Shown here one piece after another: positions 7,673 to 17,161 of a DNA stretch of 64,000 nucleotides. The position numbers and the translations under genes are program-made. Origin of the DNA: Ralstonia sp. UNC404CL21Col (GTDB lineage: Bacteria > Pseudomonadota > Gammaproteobacteria > Burkholderiales > Burkholderiaceae). Under the pieces are notes generated by a model. That model made no database searches. It saw nothing but the letters and a program-made list of their open reading frames with translations, and had not been told where the DNA came from. The stretch is taken from positions 744,001 through 808,000 of the forward strand of contig NZ_JIBE01000003.1 of NCBI RefSeq assembly GCF_000620465.1. The letters are read 5' to 3'. How positions within the stretch are numbered: position 1 is the stretch's first letter; each line of letters starts with the position of its first letter.

Positions 7673-8530
7673 ATGAAAAACCTGCGCATTCTCTCCATGT
7701 TGCTGATTGCCACGATCGCCGGCCTTGCGGCGGTGGTCTTCGCCTCGCGCTGGCTCACGCAGCAAAGCAGCAGCGGCATCACCAAGGTGGCCGTGGCCGC
7801 CGCCGACATTGACCTCGGCCAGCGCCTGTCGCCCGACTTCATCAAGGTGGTGGACTGGCCGACCGCCAGCCTGCCGCCGGGCGCCATCTCCGACACGCAA
7901 GCGCTCAGCGGCCGCGTCGTGCGCGCCAGCCTGACGCGCGGCGAGCCGGTACTGGAATCGAAGCTCACGCCGCAAGGCACCGCGGGCGGTTTGTCGGCCG
8001 TCATTGCCGACGGCAAACGCGCCATCACCGTACGGGTGAATGACGTGGTGGGCGTGGCGGGCTTCGCGCTGCCGGGCAGCTACGTCGACATCATCGTCAA
8101 CACGCTGCAAGACAACAAAGACGGCAAGGCAGCGGCGAGCGATCGCTCCGATCAGTCGATCTCGAAGATCGTGCTGGAAAAGATCCTGGTGCTGGCCGTC
8201 GCGCAAGAGGTCAACCGCGACGACACCAAGCCCAAGGTCGTGAACGCCGTCACGCTGGAAGTCACACCGGAACAAGCCGAGAAGCTCGACCTCGCACGCA
8301 GCGTGGGCACGCTCTCGCTGGTGCTGCGCAACCAGGTCGACCCGCAACCCGCCGATACCAGTGGCGCGACCAAGAGCACGCTGCTCAAGGAGCCCAAGAT
8401 CACGGCGGCCGTGGCGGTGCCGGTGGTCAAGACGGTGCAGGTGGTACGCCGCGTGGCTGCTGCGCAGCGCGCACCCGGCAACTGCATCGGCGTGATTGCC
8501 GGCGTGGATCACGGCGCCGAGTGCTTCTGA
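7673..8530 (+). CDS. rcpC: Tad pilus assembly protein RcpC/CpaB
   Basis: 285 residues with one N-terminal membrane helix (about 7-25), then a SAF domain (TKVAVAAADIDLGQRLSPDFIKVVDWP ... LSGRVVRASLTRGEPVLESKL) and the RcpC/CpaB beta-rich region (ITVRVNDVVGVAGFALPGSYVDIIV, LEVTPEQAEKLDLARSVGTLSLVLRN). RcpC sits in the periplasm and works with the RcpA secretin to form the outer-membrane channel of the Tad secretion machine. The start ATG follows GGGGTTGGGAA. It lies 149 bp upstream of rcpA. Confidence 0.93.
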   Translation: MKNLRILSMLLIATIAGLAAVVFASRWLTQQSSSGITKVAVAAADIDLGQRLSPDFIKVVDWPTASLPPGAISDTQALSGRVVRASLTRGEPVLESKLTPQGTAGGLSAVIADGKRAITVRVNDVVGVAGFALPGSYVDIIVNTLQDNKDGKAAASDRSDQSISKIVLEKILVLAVAQEVNRDDTKPKVVNAVTLEVTPEQAEKLDLARSVGTLSLVLRNQVDPQPADTSGATKSTLLKEPKITAAVAVPVVKTVQVVRRVAAAQRAPGNCIGVIAGVDHGAECF

Positions 8531-8679
8531 AGCGAAGCGCATCACTCAAAACTCACGGGCAACGATCAACAACACAACAGGAAGAACAGACCAAAGGCCC
8601 CAGGAAGAGGGCTCCGGCACGGTCACAGGCAACACATAACCGGCCTTGTCTTGCAGAACAACCAATCTGGGGGATCACC

Positions 8680-10572
8680 ATGAACCGACTCATCACGCAA
8701 CGCGGCGAGACACGCTGCATGGGGACGTACATGAAGGCGACTGCAGCCGCAGTGGCCATGTTGGGGGGGCTTTGGGCAGGTGCGGCGCACGCGCAGGTCG
8801 GTGTGGAATCCGCCATCCTGACCAATAACGCGGCGGCGCCCGCCAAGCCGATGCGCATGTCGGCCAGCGGGCCGATCCAGCTGACCATCGGCAGCGCAAG
8901 CAACGCTGAAGCCAGCCGCGATTCGGCACCCAAGGGGCCGAACTGCACCGGCGCCATGCGCGAACACAGCGAGGTGACCGTCCCCATCGGCAAGTCGACG
9001 ATGGTGCAGCTGCCGGAAGCCGTACGCAGCCGCACCGTCGGCAACCCGCGCGTGGTGCAGGCGATGCTGGTGTCGCCGCAGACGCTGTACGTGCTGGGGC
9101 TGGAAGTCGGCTCCACGAACATGATCGTGCAGGGCCGCAGCGGATCCTGCACGGTGATCGACGTGTCGGTGGGCGCAGACCCGGCCGGCCTGCAAGCCGC
9201 ACTGCGCCGCCTGGTGCCGGGCGCGAAGAACGTCGAAGTCTCTGCCGCCGCCGACAGCATCGTGCTGGGCGGCACGGTGAGCGACTCGGTGCAGGCGCAG
9301 AAGATCGTCGACATCGCCAATGCGTTTGTCACGCGTCAGTCGCGCGGCCCCGTGCGCGAAGAAGGCGGCGGTGGTCAACAAGCCACCGGCCAGATGAATG
9401 CCGGCGGGCAGAACGGCGCACCGCTGCGCAGTCCGCGCATCATCAACATGATGGCGGTCGAAGCCCCGCAACAAGTGATGCTGGAAGTGAAGGTGGCGGA
9501 AGTCTCCAAGACCCTGATCGACCAGATGGGCTCGGCGCTCAATGTGGCCGGTGCCTTTGGCAGCTGGTCGGTCGGCGCGCTCGCCAACTTCCTGTCGGGC
9601 TCCAACGACATCGTCAACTTCAGCAAGAACAACCGCCTGCCGCTGAAGTTCGCCCTGGATGCGCAGAAGGGGGACGGGCTCGTCAAGGTGTTGGCGGAGC
9701 CGAGCCTGATGGCCATCAGCGGGCAGGAAGCGAGCTTCCTTGCCGGCGGCAAGATCTTCATTCCTGTCGCGCAAGGGGGCTCCGTGGGCGGTGTCTCCAC
9801 CATCGTGCTGCAGGAAGAAACGTTCGGCGTGGGCCTGCGCTTTACGCCCACGGTGATGGAAAACGGCCGCATCAACCTGAAGGTTTCGCCTGAAGTTTCG
9901 GAGCTGTCCCCGACCGGTGTATCGGTCACCTCGCCCAGCACCAACAACACGCAGATCCTGCCGCTGATCACCACGCGGCGTGCCTCCACCACGCTGCAGG
10001 TGCATGACGGCCAGAGCTTTGCCATCGGCGGGCTGATCAAGAACAACATCACGGGCAGCCTCAAGGCCATCCCCGGTGTCGGCGAGTTGCCGGTGATCGG
10101 CGCCCTGGCGCGCAGCACAAGCTTCCAGCAGGACCAGACGGAGCTGGTGTTCGTGGTCACGCCGCGCCTGGTCAAGCCGCTGCCCGCCGATTACCCGCTG
10201 CCGACGGATACGTTCGGTCAGGTCAACACGGGCGAGATCCTGCTCAACGGCAACATGGAAGGGCACAAGGCCAAGCCGGTCAAGGCACCGGCCGCGATGG
10301 CCGCCCCGGCTTCCGCGCTGCCGGCACCAAAGGCCACTGAAGCTGCACCTGCAGCGGCCGCAGCGCCCGCAGCCCAACCTGTTCAAGCGCCAGCCCCCAC
10401 CGCGAACGCACCGGCTGCAGCCGACACCGCAGCCGAAGCGCAAGCCCCCGCAGCCGCCACGGTACCTGCTGCACCGGCCGACAACGGCACGCCGCCCGCG
10501 CCGGCTCCCATGGCGCCGGCACCGAACGCACGCCGCTTTGTGTCGATGGGCGAACAGCCCTTCCACGATTGA
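8680..10572 (+). CDS. rcpA: Tad secretin RcpA/CpaC
   Basis: 630-residue outer-membrane secretin for Flp pilus export. A signal peptide ending AHAQ is followed by the N-terminal pilus/BON-type domains (residues about 85-215: VTVPIGKSTMVQLPEAVRSRTVGNPRVVQ, VLGGTVSDSVQAQKIVDIA), then the secretin domain from about residue 265 (VMLEVKVAEVSKTLI, VLAEPSLMAISGQEASFLAGG, FTPTVMENGRINLKV, TRRASTTLQVHDGQSFAIGGL, FVVTPRLVKPL). From about residue 527 there is a tail of some 100 residues dominated by Ala and Pro that ends RRFVSMGEQPFHD. ATG 8680 follows CTGGGGG; an internal Met about 13 codons later is an alternative start. Confidence 0.95.
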   Translation: MNRLITQRGETRCMGTYMKATAAAVAMLGGLWAGAAHAQVGVESAILTNNAAAPAKPMRMSASGPIQLTIGSASNAEASRDSAPKGPNCTGAMREHSEVTVPIGKSTMVQLPEAVRSRTVGNPRVVQAMLVSPQTLYVLGLEVGSTNMIVQGRSGSCTVIDVSVGADPAGLQAALRRLVPGAKNVEVSAAADSIVLGGTVSDSVQAQKIVDIANAFVTRQSRGPVREEGGGGQQATGQMNAGGQNGAPLRSPRIINMMAVEAPQQVMLEVKVAEVSKTLIDQMGSALNVAGAFGSWSVGALANFLSGSNDIVNFSKNNRLPLKFALDAQKGDGLVKVLAEPSLMAISGQEASFLAGGKIFIPVAQGGSVGGVSTIVLQEETFGVGLRFTPTVMENGRINLKVSPEVSELSPTGVSVTSPSTNNTQILPLITTRRASTTLQVHDGQSFAIGGLIKNNITGSLKAIPGVGELPVIGALARSTSFQQDQTELVFVVTPRLVKPLPADYPLPTDTFGQVNTGEILLNGNMEGHKAKPVKAPAAMAAPASALPAPKATEAAPAAAAAPAAQPVQAPAPTANAPAAADTAAEAQAPAAATVPAAPADNGTPPAPAPMAPAPNARRFVSMGEQPFHD

Positions 10573-10600
10573 CCCGACCGCAACCTTCAAGGAGACGATC

Positions 10601-10909
10601 ATGAACATCACTTCGAAGCTGGCGCGGGCCGGACTCTGCAGCGCAATCGCCCTCACCCTGGCTGGCTGCATGACGACCACCCCGGAGTACGACAAGCACT
10701 TCGGTGAGGCCGTCCGCTCGGTGCAGGCCATGCAGACGCTCAACCCGAATGCATCGGCCAACACCAACCCGGTCACGGGCGTCGACGGCCGTGCCGCCAC
10801 CGCCGCCATGGATCGCTACAACACCCAGTTCGTCAAGCCGTCGGCCGATGTCAGTGCCTTCACGGTGGGTGTGGGATCGGGCAGCAGCCTGAGTTCGCAA
10901 GACCGGTAG
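10601..10909 (+). CDS. Small Tad-locus lipoprotein
   Basis: 102 residues with a lipoprotein signal (SAIALTLAGC; lipid Cys at about residue 23) and a short periplasmic or outer-membrane domain, TTTPEYDKHFGEAVRSVQAMQTLNPNA and beyond. AAGGAGA precedes the ATG. Its place between the secretin and tadZ suggests a pilotin-like or RcpB-like helper, but I see no TPR repeats of TadD and no known domain. It is followed by a GC-rich hairpin at 10953-10975. Confidence 0.8.
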   Translation: MNITSKLARAGLCSAIALTLAGCMTTTPEYDKHFGEAVRSVQAMQTLNPNASANTNPVTGVDGRAATAAMDRYNTQFVKPSADVSAFTVGVGSGSSLSSQDR

Positions 10910-10952
10910 ATCGCACCACGCACGAACGCTGCAAGAACGCTGAAAGAGGAAA

Positions 10953-10975
10953 ACGCGCCGCCGCCCGCGGCGCGT
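10953..10975 (+). other. Perfect 9-bp stem-loop upstream of tadZ
   Basis: ACGCGCCGC and GCGGCGCGT flank a five-base loop, between the lipoprotein gene and tadZ. No T-run follows, so it looks like an attenuating or mRNA-processing hairpin rather than a full terminator. Confidence 0.55.
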
Positions 10976-11001
10976 CACCAGACGCTCACAGGAGCCCGGC
11001 C

Positions 11002-12195
11002 ATGGCCAAGATCGCTCTCGTATCCGCCGACGAATCGCACCTGCAATACCTCGCGGGGCTGATTGCGCAGGCCACCAGCCACGTCGTTCAGCGCACGTGC
11101 GCCGCCCCGGCCAAGGCACTCGGCCAGCCAGGGCTCGCGCAGGGCGCCGATCTGCTGATCCTGGAAGCCGCCACCTTCAGCGCCGACGACATCCAGCAGC
11201 TGCGCCGCCTGACGACGGACCGCCCCGACACGCTCTGCATGCTGCTGACGGAAAACCCGTCTGCCGACCTGCTGATGCGGGCCATGCGCGCGGGCGTGCA
11301 GTGCGTGCTGCCGTGGCCGCCCGACGCGCACGAGTTTCGCGACGAGCTGCAGCGCTGCACGAGCCACGCGCTGTCCGGCTCGCGCAACGAGGGCCAGGTG
11401 CTGTCGTTCCTGTCGTGCAAGGGCGGCAGCGGTACCACCTTCACCGCCGCCAACTTTGCGCATGTGCTCAGCGCACGGCATGGCAAGCACGTGCTGCTCG
11501 TCGATCTCTGCCAGCAATACGGCGACGCCGCCTTCCTGGTGACGGACCAGACCCCGCCGGCAACGCTGGCCAATGTCTGCAACCAGATTGACCGGCTCGA
11601 TGCCGCCCTGCTCGATACCTGCGTCACGCATGTCGGCCCCGACTTCGACGTCCTGGCCGGCGCGGGTGACCCGATCAAGGCCGGCGAGATCAAGGCGATG
11701 CATCTGGAACGCCTGCTGACTCTCGCTGCATCGATGTACGACGTGGTCGTGTTCGACCTGGGGCAGGACATCAACCCGGCGTCGATCCTGGTGCTGGACC
11801 ACAGCAGCGCGATTTACGCCGTGCTGCAACTGAATCTCGCCTACCTGCGTGCCGGCCGCCGCCTGATGGAGATCTGCCACTCGCTCGGTTATCGCGCAGA
11901 ACGGCTGAAGCTCATCGTCAATCAGTACGACAAGCGCGTGTCGTTCACGCAGAACACCCTGGAAAGCGCCTTCGGGATGCCGGTCTCGCATGTGCTGCCG
12001 TATGACCCGGCTACCGTGCGCGACTCCGTCAACCAGGGGCGCCCCGTGCTCGATGTGGCCGAGAACAGCCCGATCAGCCGCGCGCTGACGGACATGGCGC
12101 GGCAGCTCTTCCCTGCCACGCAGCCGCAGCGTGACGGCCTGCTGCGCAAGCTGTTCGGCCATGCAAACCAAGTGCCGGCGCCCGTGCGCGCCTGA
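11002..12195 (+). CDS. tadZ: Tad pilus localisation ATPase TadZ/CpaE
   Basis: 397 residues. The N-terminal part (about 1-120) is a receiver-like fold without a clear phosphorylation site (LLILEAATFSADDIQQLRRL, MRAMRAGVQCVLPWP). A MinD/ParA-like ATPase domain follows with the deviant Walker A KGGSGTT (Lys140), the LLVDLCQQYGDAAF switch and the VVVFDLGQDINPASI Walker B region. TadZ proteins gather the pilus machine at the pole and bind other Tad components on the cytoplasmic face. The start ATG at 11002 follows CACAGGAGCCCGGCC. Confidence 0.94.
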   Translation: MAKIALVSADESHLQYLAGLIAQATSHVVQRTCAAPAKALGQPGLAQGADLLILEAATFSADDIQQLRRLTTDRPDTLCMLLTENPSADLLMRAMRAGVQCVLPWPPDAHEFRDELQRCTSHALSGSRNEGQVLSFLSCKGGSGTTFTAANFAHVLSARHGKHVLLVDLCQQYGDAAFLVTDQTPPATLANVCNQIDRLDAALLDTCVTHVGPDFDVLAGAGDPIKAGEIKAMHLERLLTLAASMYDVVVFDLGQDINPASILVLDHSSAIYAVLQLNLAYLRAGRRLMEICHSLGYRAERLKLIVNQYDKRVSFTQNTLESAFGMPVSHVLPYDPATVRDSVNQGRPVLDVAENSPISRALTDMARQLFPATQPQRDGLLRKLFGHANQVPAPVRA

Positions 12196-12234
12196 CGCGT
12201 GCCTAACCCATCGATCGATCGCGTGGAGCCCATC

Positions 12235-13599
12235 ATGTCATTGCGAGAACAACTCTTTCAGCAAGCCGGCGAAGCGCTACCGCAACGCGTCGCGTACGCC
12301 AATGGCTCAACCGGTCACACCAGCGCGGCCTATCAGCAAGTGGCGCAGGACGTGCACCAGATCATCATCGACCGCGTGGAACTGAGCCGCCTGCAGCAGC
12401 TCACGCCCGAGCAGATCAAGCGCGAACTGGCGCAACTGGTCGAACGCATCGTCGACGAAGGCAAGCACCAGCTCAATGAAAGCGAGCGCCGCCGCCTCGT
12501 CTCCGACGTGCAGGACGAGATGCTCGGCTACGGCCCGCTCGAACCGCTGCTGGCCGACCCGACCGTCTCCGACATCCTCGTCAACACGCACAAGTATGTG
12601 TACGTCGAACGCCGCGGCAAGCTCGAGCTGACCAGCGTGACCTTCCACGACGACGCACACCTGATGCGCGTGATTGAAAAGATGGTGTCGCGCGTTGGCC
12701 GCCGCATCGATGAATCGAGCCCGATGGTCGATGCGCGGCTGCCCGATGGCTCCCGCATCAACGCGATCATCCCGCCTTCGGCGATCGATGGGCCGCTGCT
12801 GTCGATCCGGCGTTTTTCCGTCAACCCGCTGACGATCCAGGACCTGGTCAACTTCCGCACGATGACGCCGGAAATGGCGCAACTGCTCGACGCGATGGTC
12901 AAGGCCAAGCTGAACATCCTGATCTCGGGCGGCACGGGCAGCGGCAAGACCACGTTGCTGAACATCCTGTCGGGCTACATCCCGGCAAACGAACGCATCG
13001 TCACCATTGAAGATGCGGCCGAACTGCAACTGCGCCAGAACCATGTGCTGCGCCTGGAAACGCGCCCCGCCAACATCGAAGGCCGCGGCGAGATCACGCA
13101 ACGCTCGCTCGTGAAGAACGCCCTGCGGATGCGGCCCGATCGCATCATCCTCGGCGAAGTGCGCGGCGCTGAAGCGCTCGACATGCTGCATGCGATGAAC
13201 ACCGGGCACGAAGGGTCGCTCGCCACCATTCACGCGAACACACCGCGCGATGCGCTCACGCGGCTCGAGAACATGGTCAGCATGGCGGGCCTGCAACTGC
13301 CGACCAAGACGATGCGCCAGCAGATCACCTCGGCACTGACCGTGGTGGTGCAGGTCACCCGCCTGACCGACGGCAATCGCAAGCTGGTCAGCGTGCAGGA
13401 GATCACCGGCATGGAAGGCGACGTCGTGAACATGCAGGAGATCTTCACCTTCCGCCGCAAGGGCATCGACGCGGACGGCCGCATCAAGGGCCACTTCTGC
13501 GCGACGGGCGTGCGGCCCAAGTTTTCGGAGCGTCTGCAGGCCTTCGGCATCCATCTGCCCGAGACGCTGTACGACCCCTCAGTGCAATACGAGGTCTAA
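12235..13599 (+). CDS. tadA: Tad secretion ATPase TadA/CpaF
   Basis: 454-residue hexameric ATPase that powers Flp pilus assembly. Walker A is GGTGSGKTT (Lys238), followed by [11 protein letters not shown], the Asp-box region [21 protein letters not shown], and the His box [18 protein letters not shown], all intact. The N-terminal domain ([24 protein letters not shown]) is typical of CpaF. ATG 12235 is preferred over the in-frame GTG at 12199 because GGAG sits 7 bases upstream. It is tightly packed with tadZ, and tadB follows 12 bases after the stop. Confidence 0.96.
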   Translation: MSLREQLFQQAGEALPQRVAYANGSTGHTSAAYQQVAQDVHQIIIDRVELSRLQQLTPEQIKRELAQLVERIVDEGKHQLNESERRRLVSDVQDEMLGYGPLEPLLADPTVSDILVNTHKYVYVERRGKLELTSVTFHDDAHLMRVIEKMVSRVGRRIDESSPMVDARLPDGSRINAIIPPSAIDGPLLSIRRFSVNPLTIQDLVNFRTMTPEMAQLLDAMVKAKLNILISGGTGSGKTTLLNILSGYIPANERIVTIEDAAELQLRQNHVLRLETRPANIEGRGEITQRSLVKNALRMRPDRIILGEVRGAEALDMLHAMNTGHEGSLATIHANTPRDALTRLENMVSMAGLQLPTKTMRQQITSALTVVVQVTRLTDGNRKLVSVQEITGMEGDVVNMQEIFTFRRKGIDADGRIKGHFCATGVRPKFSERLQAFGIHLPETLYDPSVQYEV

Positions 13600-13611
13600 A
13601 GGAGAACCGAC

Positions 13612-14589
13612 ATGGACACCATGGTGATCGGTTTCACGCTCTCGGTTTTCGTGGCCATTGTGCTGGGCGTATCCGCTGCGTATCTGTGGTGGGACAGCCG
13701 CCACAGCCAGACCGCCAAGCGCCTGAGCCAGCGGCTGAAGATGGCGCTGCTCAGCAGCGCACGGCACGGCGCAGACGAGAGCATCCTCAAGCAGCGCGTG
13801 CTGGCGGAATCGCCCGAAGTGGCGGCACTGCTGGGCCGGTTGCCACGCGTCAATCGGCTCGACCTGCTGTTGCTGCAATCGGGGCTGGACTGGTCCGTCG
13901 CCCGCTTTCTGGCGCTGACGCTTGTGGTGCCCGTGGTGGTGTTCATCGGCATCTCGCCGCTCAATCCACCGTTGGTCGCATCGCTTGCATTGGCCGCTGC
14001 GGGCGCCTCGTTGCCGCTATTCTACGTGCTGCATCGACGCACGCGCCGGCTGATGAAGCTCGAAGCGCAACTGCCGGAAGCCACCGACCTGATCAGCCGC
14101 GCGTTGCGGGCCGGCCACTCGCTGCCGAGCGCGCTCGAGATGGCGGGCGATGAACTGCCGCAGCCGATCGGCGCCGAGCTGGCGATGGTGTTCAGCCAGA
14201 TCAACTACGGCGTCTCGTTGAACGACGCACTCGCCGGCCTGATCGACCGCGTGCCGGTGGACGACCTGCGCTACCTGGTGATCGCCATCCTCATCCAGCG
14301 CGAATCCGGCGGCAACCTGGCCGAGATCCTGGACAACGTGGGCTCGCTCATTCGCAAGCGCCTGCAATTGCTCGACAAGGTGCGCGTGCTCTCGGCGGAG
14401 GGTCGGCTCGGCGGCTGGATCCTGACGGCGCTGCCGCCAGGCATGGCAATCGTGGTCTACCAGTTGAACCCCGAGCTGATGTCGGTGCTGTGGAAAGACC
14501 CGAGCGGCATTCACATGATGTGGTCCGCCATTGTGATGACGTGTGTGGGCGTGCTGTGGATTCGGCAGATCGTGCGCATCCACATCTAA
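13612..14589 (+). CDS. tadB: Tad inner-membrane platform protein TadB
   Basis: 325 residues: N-terminal membrane helices (about 4-25 and 95-140), a cytoplasmic GspF-type helical domain (LEAQLPEATDLISRALRAGHSLPSALEMAGDELPQPIG, YLVIAILIQRESGGNLAEILDNVGSLIRKR) and two C-terminal helices. It forms the inner-membrane platform with TadC above the TadA ATPase. ATG follows TAAAGGAGAACCGAC. It is transcribed with tadA and tadC. Confidence 0.94.
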   Translation: MDTMVIGFTLSVFVAIVLGVSAAYLWWDSRHSQTAKRLSQRLKMALLSSARHGADESILKQRVLAESPEVAALLGRLPRVNRLDLLLLQSGLDWSVARFLALTLVVPVVVFIGISPLNPPLVASLALAAAGASLPLFYVLHRRTRRLMKLEAQLPEATDLISRALRAGHSLPSALEMAGDELPQPIGAELAMVFSQINYGVSLNDALAGLIDRVPVDDLRYLVIAILIQRESGGNLAEILDNVGSLIRKRLQLLDKVRVLSAEGRLGGWILTALPPGMAIVVYQLNPELMSVLWKDPSGIHMMWSAIVMTCVGVLWIRQIVRIHI

Positions 14590-14641
14590 AGCGCCGTAGG
14601 AAAAGAACAGAATTCGGAGGCAGGGGCAGCCCTGAACGGAC

Positions 14642-15586
14642 ATGCAGATCGCACAGACAGTCTTGCTTGGCGGTACGTTCATCATCGTCTTCGGCGCAGT
14701 GCTGGTTGCGCTCAACGTCCTGCGGCCGAGCGTGCTGCAGCGTCGTCTCGGGCAAATCGATCGCGAAGCACCCAGCCTCGTGCCGCACGATCCCTCCAAC
14801 GACTGGCTTCACAAGATCGGCCAGATTGCCAAGCCGCTGGCCAAGGCGTCGCTGCCCAAAGACGGCTGGGATGCCTCGAACCTGCGCACGCGCTTCGTGC
14901 ATGCCGGATGGCGCTCTCCGGAAGCCCCGGCCATCTACTTCGCCATCAAGACGGTGCTGGCGGTCGGCCTGCCGCTGCTGCTGTCTGGGGCGCTCATTGG
15001 CCGCTTTGATGCCACCCACCAGAATGAGCTTCTGAGTGTGCTGTTCGGTGCCGCGCTGCTCGGCTTCTATCTGCCGAACATCGTGCTGCGCGCAAAGATC
15101 CGCCGCCGCCAACGCGACATCTTCGAAGCGTTTCCCGACAGCCTGGACCTCATCATGGTGTGCGTGGAAGCGGGCCTCGGGCTGGATGCCGCCGTGCTGC
15201 GCGTGGTGGAAGAAATGCGCACCGCGCGCCCCGCGTTGGCCGAAGAGTACGAACTGCTGACACTCGAGCTGCGGGCCGGCCTAGCACGGGAAAAAGCCCT
15301 GCGCAACCTGGCGGCCCGCACCGGCGTGGAAGACGTCAGCATGCTGGTGGCCATGCTGATCCAGGCCGACCGCTTCGGCACCAGTGTGGCGGATTCGCTG
15401 CGCGTGCATTCGGACATGCTGCGCACCAAGCGCCACATGCTGGCTGAAGAACGCGCCGCCAAGATCGGCACCAAGATCCTCTTCCCGCTGATCTTCTGCA
15501 TCTTCCCGTCACTGTTTGTCGTGCTGCTGGGCCCCGCTGCCATCCAGGTGATTGGCGCACTGCGCTCGGTCGCGGCCCAGCAGTAA
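14642..15586 (+). CDS. tadC: Tad inner-membrane platform protein TadC
   Basis: 314 residues, paralogous to TadB, with the same layout: a membrane anchor near the N-terminus, a paired helix region about 100-150, the GspF-type domain (FEAFPDSLDLIMVCVEAGLGLDAAVLRVVEEM, LAARTGVEDVSMLVAMLIQADRFGTSVADSLRVHSDMLRTKR) and the KILFPLIFCIFPSLFVVLLGPA membrane helix near the end. It partners TadB in the inner membrane. The start ATG lies about 50 bases after tadB, with CGGAGGCAGGGG upstream. Confidence 0.94.
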   Translation: MQIAQTVLLGGTFIIVFGAVLVALNVLRPSVLQRRLGQIDREAPSLVPHDPSNDWLHKIGQIAKPLAKASLPKDGWDASNLRTRFVHAGWRSPEAPAIYFAIKTVLAVGLPLLLSGALIGRFDATHQNELLSVLFGAALLGFYLPNIVLRAKIRRRQRDIFEAFPDSLDLIMVCVEAGLGLDAAVLRVVEEMRTARPALAEEYELLTLELRAGLAREKALRNLAARTGVEDVSMLVAMLIQADRFGTSVADSLRVHSDMLRTKRHMLAEERAAKIGTKILFPLIFCIFPSLFVVLLGPAAIQVIGALRSVAAQQ

Positions 15587-15631
15587 ATCGAAGTCAAACA
15601 GTCGACCCGCCATCGCTTCAAGGAGACCATC

Positions 15632-16078
15632 ATGCGCTCCCGTGCCTCCCAACGTACCGCGCACCGCCCTGCCCGCACCCGCAAGATGCGCGGCGCGGCC
15701 GGCGTCGAGTTCGCCCTGGTCTTTCCGATCCTGCTGCTGGTGGTGTTCGGCATCGTCGAATTTGGTGCGGCGTGGTACGACAAGGCCGTCATCACCAATG
15801 CGAGCCGCGAGGCCGCGCGCGCGGGCGTGGTCTTCAGCTCGCCAGTGCCGACCAGCACCAAGATCCAGAGCGTGGCGACCAACTACTGCCAGAACCGCCT
15901 GGTGACATTCGGCGCGGCGGCCAACTGCACGGTCGGGGCGGTGACGACCTGCTCGGCCACCGGCAATCCACTCACGGTTACGGTGTCGTACACGTTCACC
16001 GGGTTGGTCCTGGGCCACCTGGCACCCTTCACGGGGTCGCTGGCGATGAGCGCGCAGACCACCATGCTCTGCGAGTAA
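15632..16078 (+). CDS. TadE-like minor pilin (pseudopilin)
   Basis: 148 residues. A long basic leader (about 23 residues, RSRASQRTAHRPARTRKMRG) precedes AAGVEFALVFPILLLVVFGIVEFG, the TadE-type processing motif and hydrophobic anchor. The soluble part contains four cysteines (YCQNR, NCTV, TCSA, LCE) that could form disulfides in the periplasm. TadE-family pseudopilins are cut by TadV and are needed for pilus assembly. The ATG follows AAGGAGACCATC. It is the only TadE/F-type gene seen; a separate TadF was not found. Confidence 0.9.
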   Translation: MRSRASQRTAHRPARTRKMRGAAGVEFALVFPILLLVVFGIVEFGAAWYDKAVITNASREAARAGVVFSSPVPTSTKIQSVATNYCQNRLVTFGAAANCTVGAVTTCSATGNPLTVTVSYTFTGLVLGHLAPFTGSLAMSAQTTMLCE

Positions 16079-16109
16079 CCCGCAGCTCCTGCACTGTGCG
16101 AGGTGTGCC

Positions 16110-17132
16110 ATGACCCAGCAAGCCCTCTCTCTACGGCAACGCGGCGCGGTTGGAATGATTGCCCCGATGTTGCTGGTTGTCTTCCTGTCCGTCGGTGCCA
16201 TCGCCGTCGACGTGGCGCACCTGTATGTGGTGCGCAATGAGCTGCAGAACGCGGCGGACGCGGCGGCGCTGGCAGGCGCGGCGGGGCTCAACCCGATCAG
16301 CCCCACGCCGCAGTGGAGCAACGCCGTCACCAAGGGCACCAACGCCGTCACGCTCAATGCTTCTGATGGCACAAAGCTCGCCACCGGCACGGTCACGGCC
16401 GGCTACTGGAACCTGACCGGCACCCCTGCCGGCATGCAGGCGCAAACCATCACACCGGGAACGAACGACGTGCCAGGCGTGCAAGTCACCATTACGCGCG
16501 CATCGGGCGTCAACGGTGGCGCCGTCAAAGGCTGGTTGACGTGGGTGTTTGGCGGCGGCACAGCGGACATCCGCGCCACGGCGGTCGCTGTCATTGCCGC
16601 GCCGGGCACGGCCAACCCGGGGGCGCTGTTTCCGGTGGCGCTCAACAAGTGCCTGTTCGATCTGTACTGGAACTACACCACCAATCAGCCGCTGAATGAT
16701 CCGTCGACCGGCAAGCCATACGTAATCGACATTGATGCCAGCTACCCGCCCGGCAGCAACACCTGCGCCAGCGGCGAGTGGACGGGCTTTGGCGGCGCCA
16801 CCGACGCCAACACCGAAAAAGGCCTGGTCGCAAGCGGCAACCCGACCACCGTGAGTATTGGCGACACCATCAACATCTCCACCGGCGTGAAGACCAGCGT
16901 CTATAACGCGATCCCCGCGCTGCCCTACACCGTCACGATGCCGGTGGTAGCCAACGTTGTGCCCGGGTCGAGTTCGCCTGTGGTGGCATTTGCCGGCTTC
17001 ACGATCACAAAGGTCTCCACCAACGGCACGCACTCGTACATCGAGGGCAACTTCACCACGAACACGAAAGTCAGCGGCGGCGGTTCCGGCACAAACTACG
17101 GCGCCTATGTGCCGCCGCGCCTCGCGAACTAG
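16110..17132 (+). CDS. TadG-like pilus-associated protein
   Basis: 340 residues with the TadG N-terminal signature: RQRGAVGMIAPMLLVVFLSVGAIAVDVAHLYVVRNELQNAADAAALAGAAGL, where the helix and the ELQNAADAAALAGA segment are diagnostic. The rest is a secreted beta-rich domain (YVIDIDASYPPGSNTCASGEWTGFGG...) that I do not recognise and that lacks the VWA MIDAS of long TadG proteins. It probably lies in the periplasm, anchored in the inner membrane. It starts 31 bases after the TadE-like gene. Confidence 0.87.
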   Translation: MTQQALSLRQRGAVGMIAPMLLVVFLSVGAIAVDVAHLYVVRNELQNAADAAALAGAAGLNPISPTPQWSNAVTKGTNAVTLNASDGTKLATGTVTAGYWNLTGTPAGMQAQTITPGTNDVPGVQVTITRASGVNGGAVKGWLTWVFGGGTADIRATAVAVIAAPGTANPGALFPVALNKCLFDLYWNYTTNQPLNDPSTGKPYVIDIDASYPPGSNTCASGEWTGFGGATDANTEKGLVASGNPTTVSIGDTINISTGVKTSVYNAIPALPYTVTMPVVANVVPGSSSPVVAFAGFTITKVSTNGTHSYIEGNFTTNTKVSGGGSGTNYGAYVPPRLAN

Positions 17133-17161
17133 GCTCACAGACCATTCACGGGGAAAGCGCC

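Noticed and set aside
8623..10809. 728-codon minus-strand open frame opposite rcpA
   Set aside because: Composition is Arg/His/Gly-rich with no domain; rcpA on the plus strand has clear secretin motifs.
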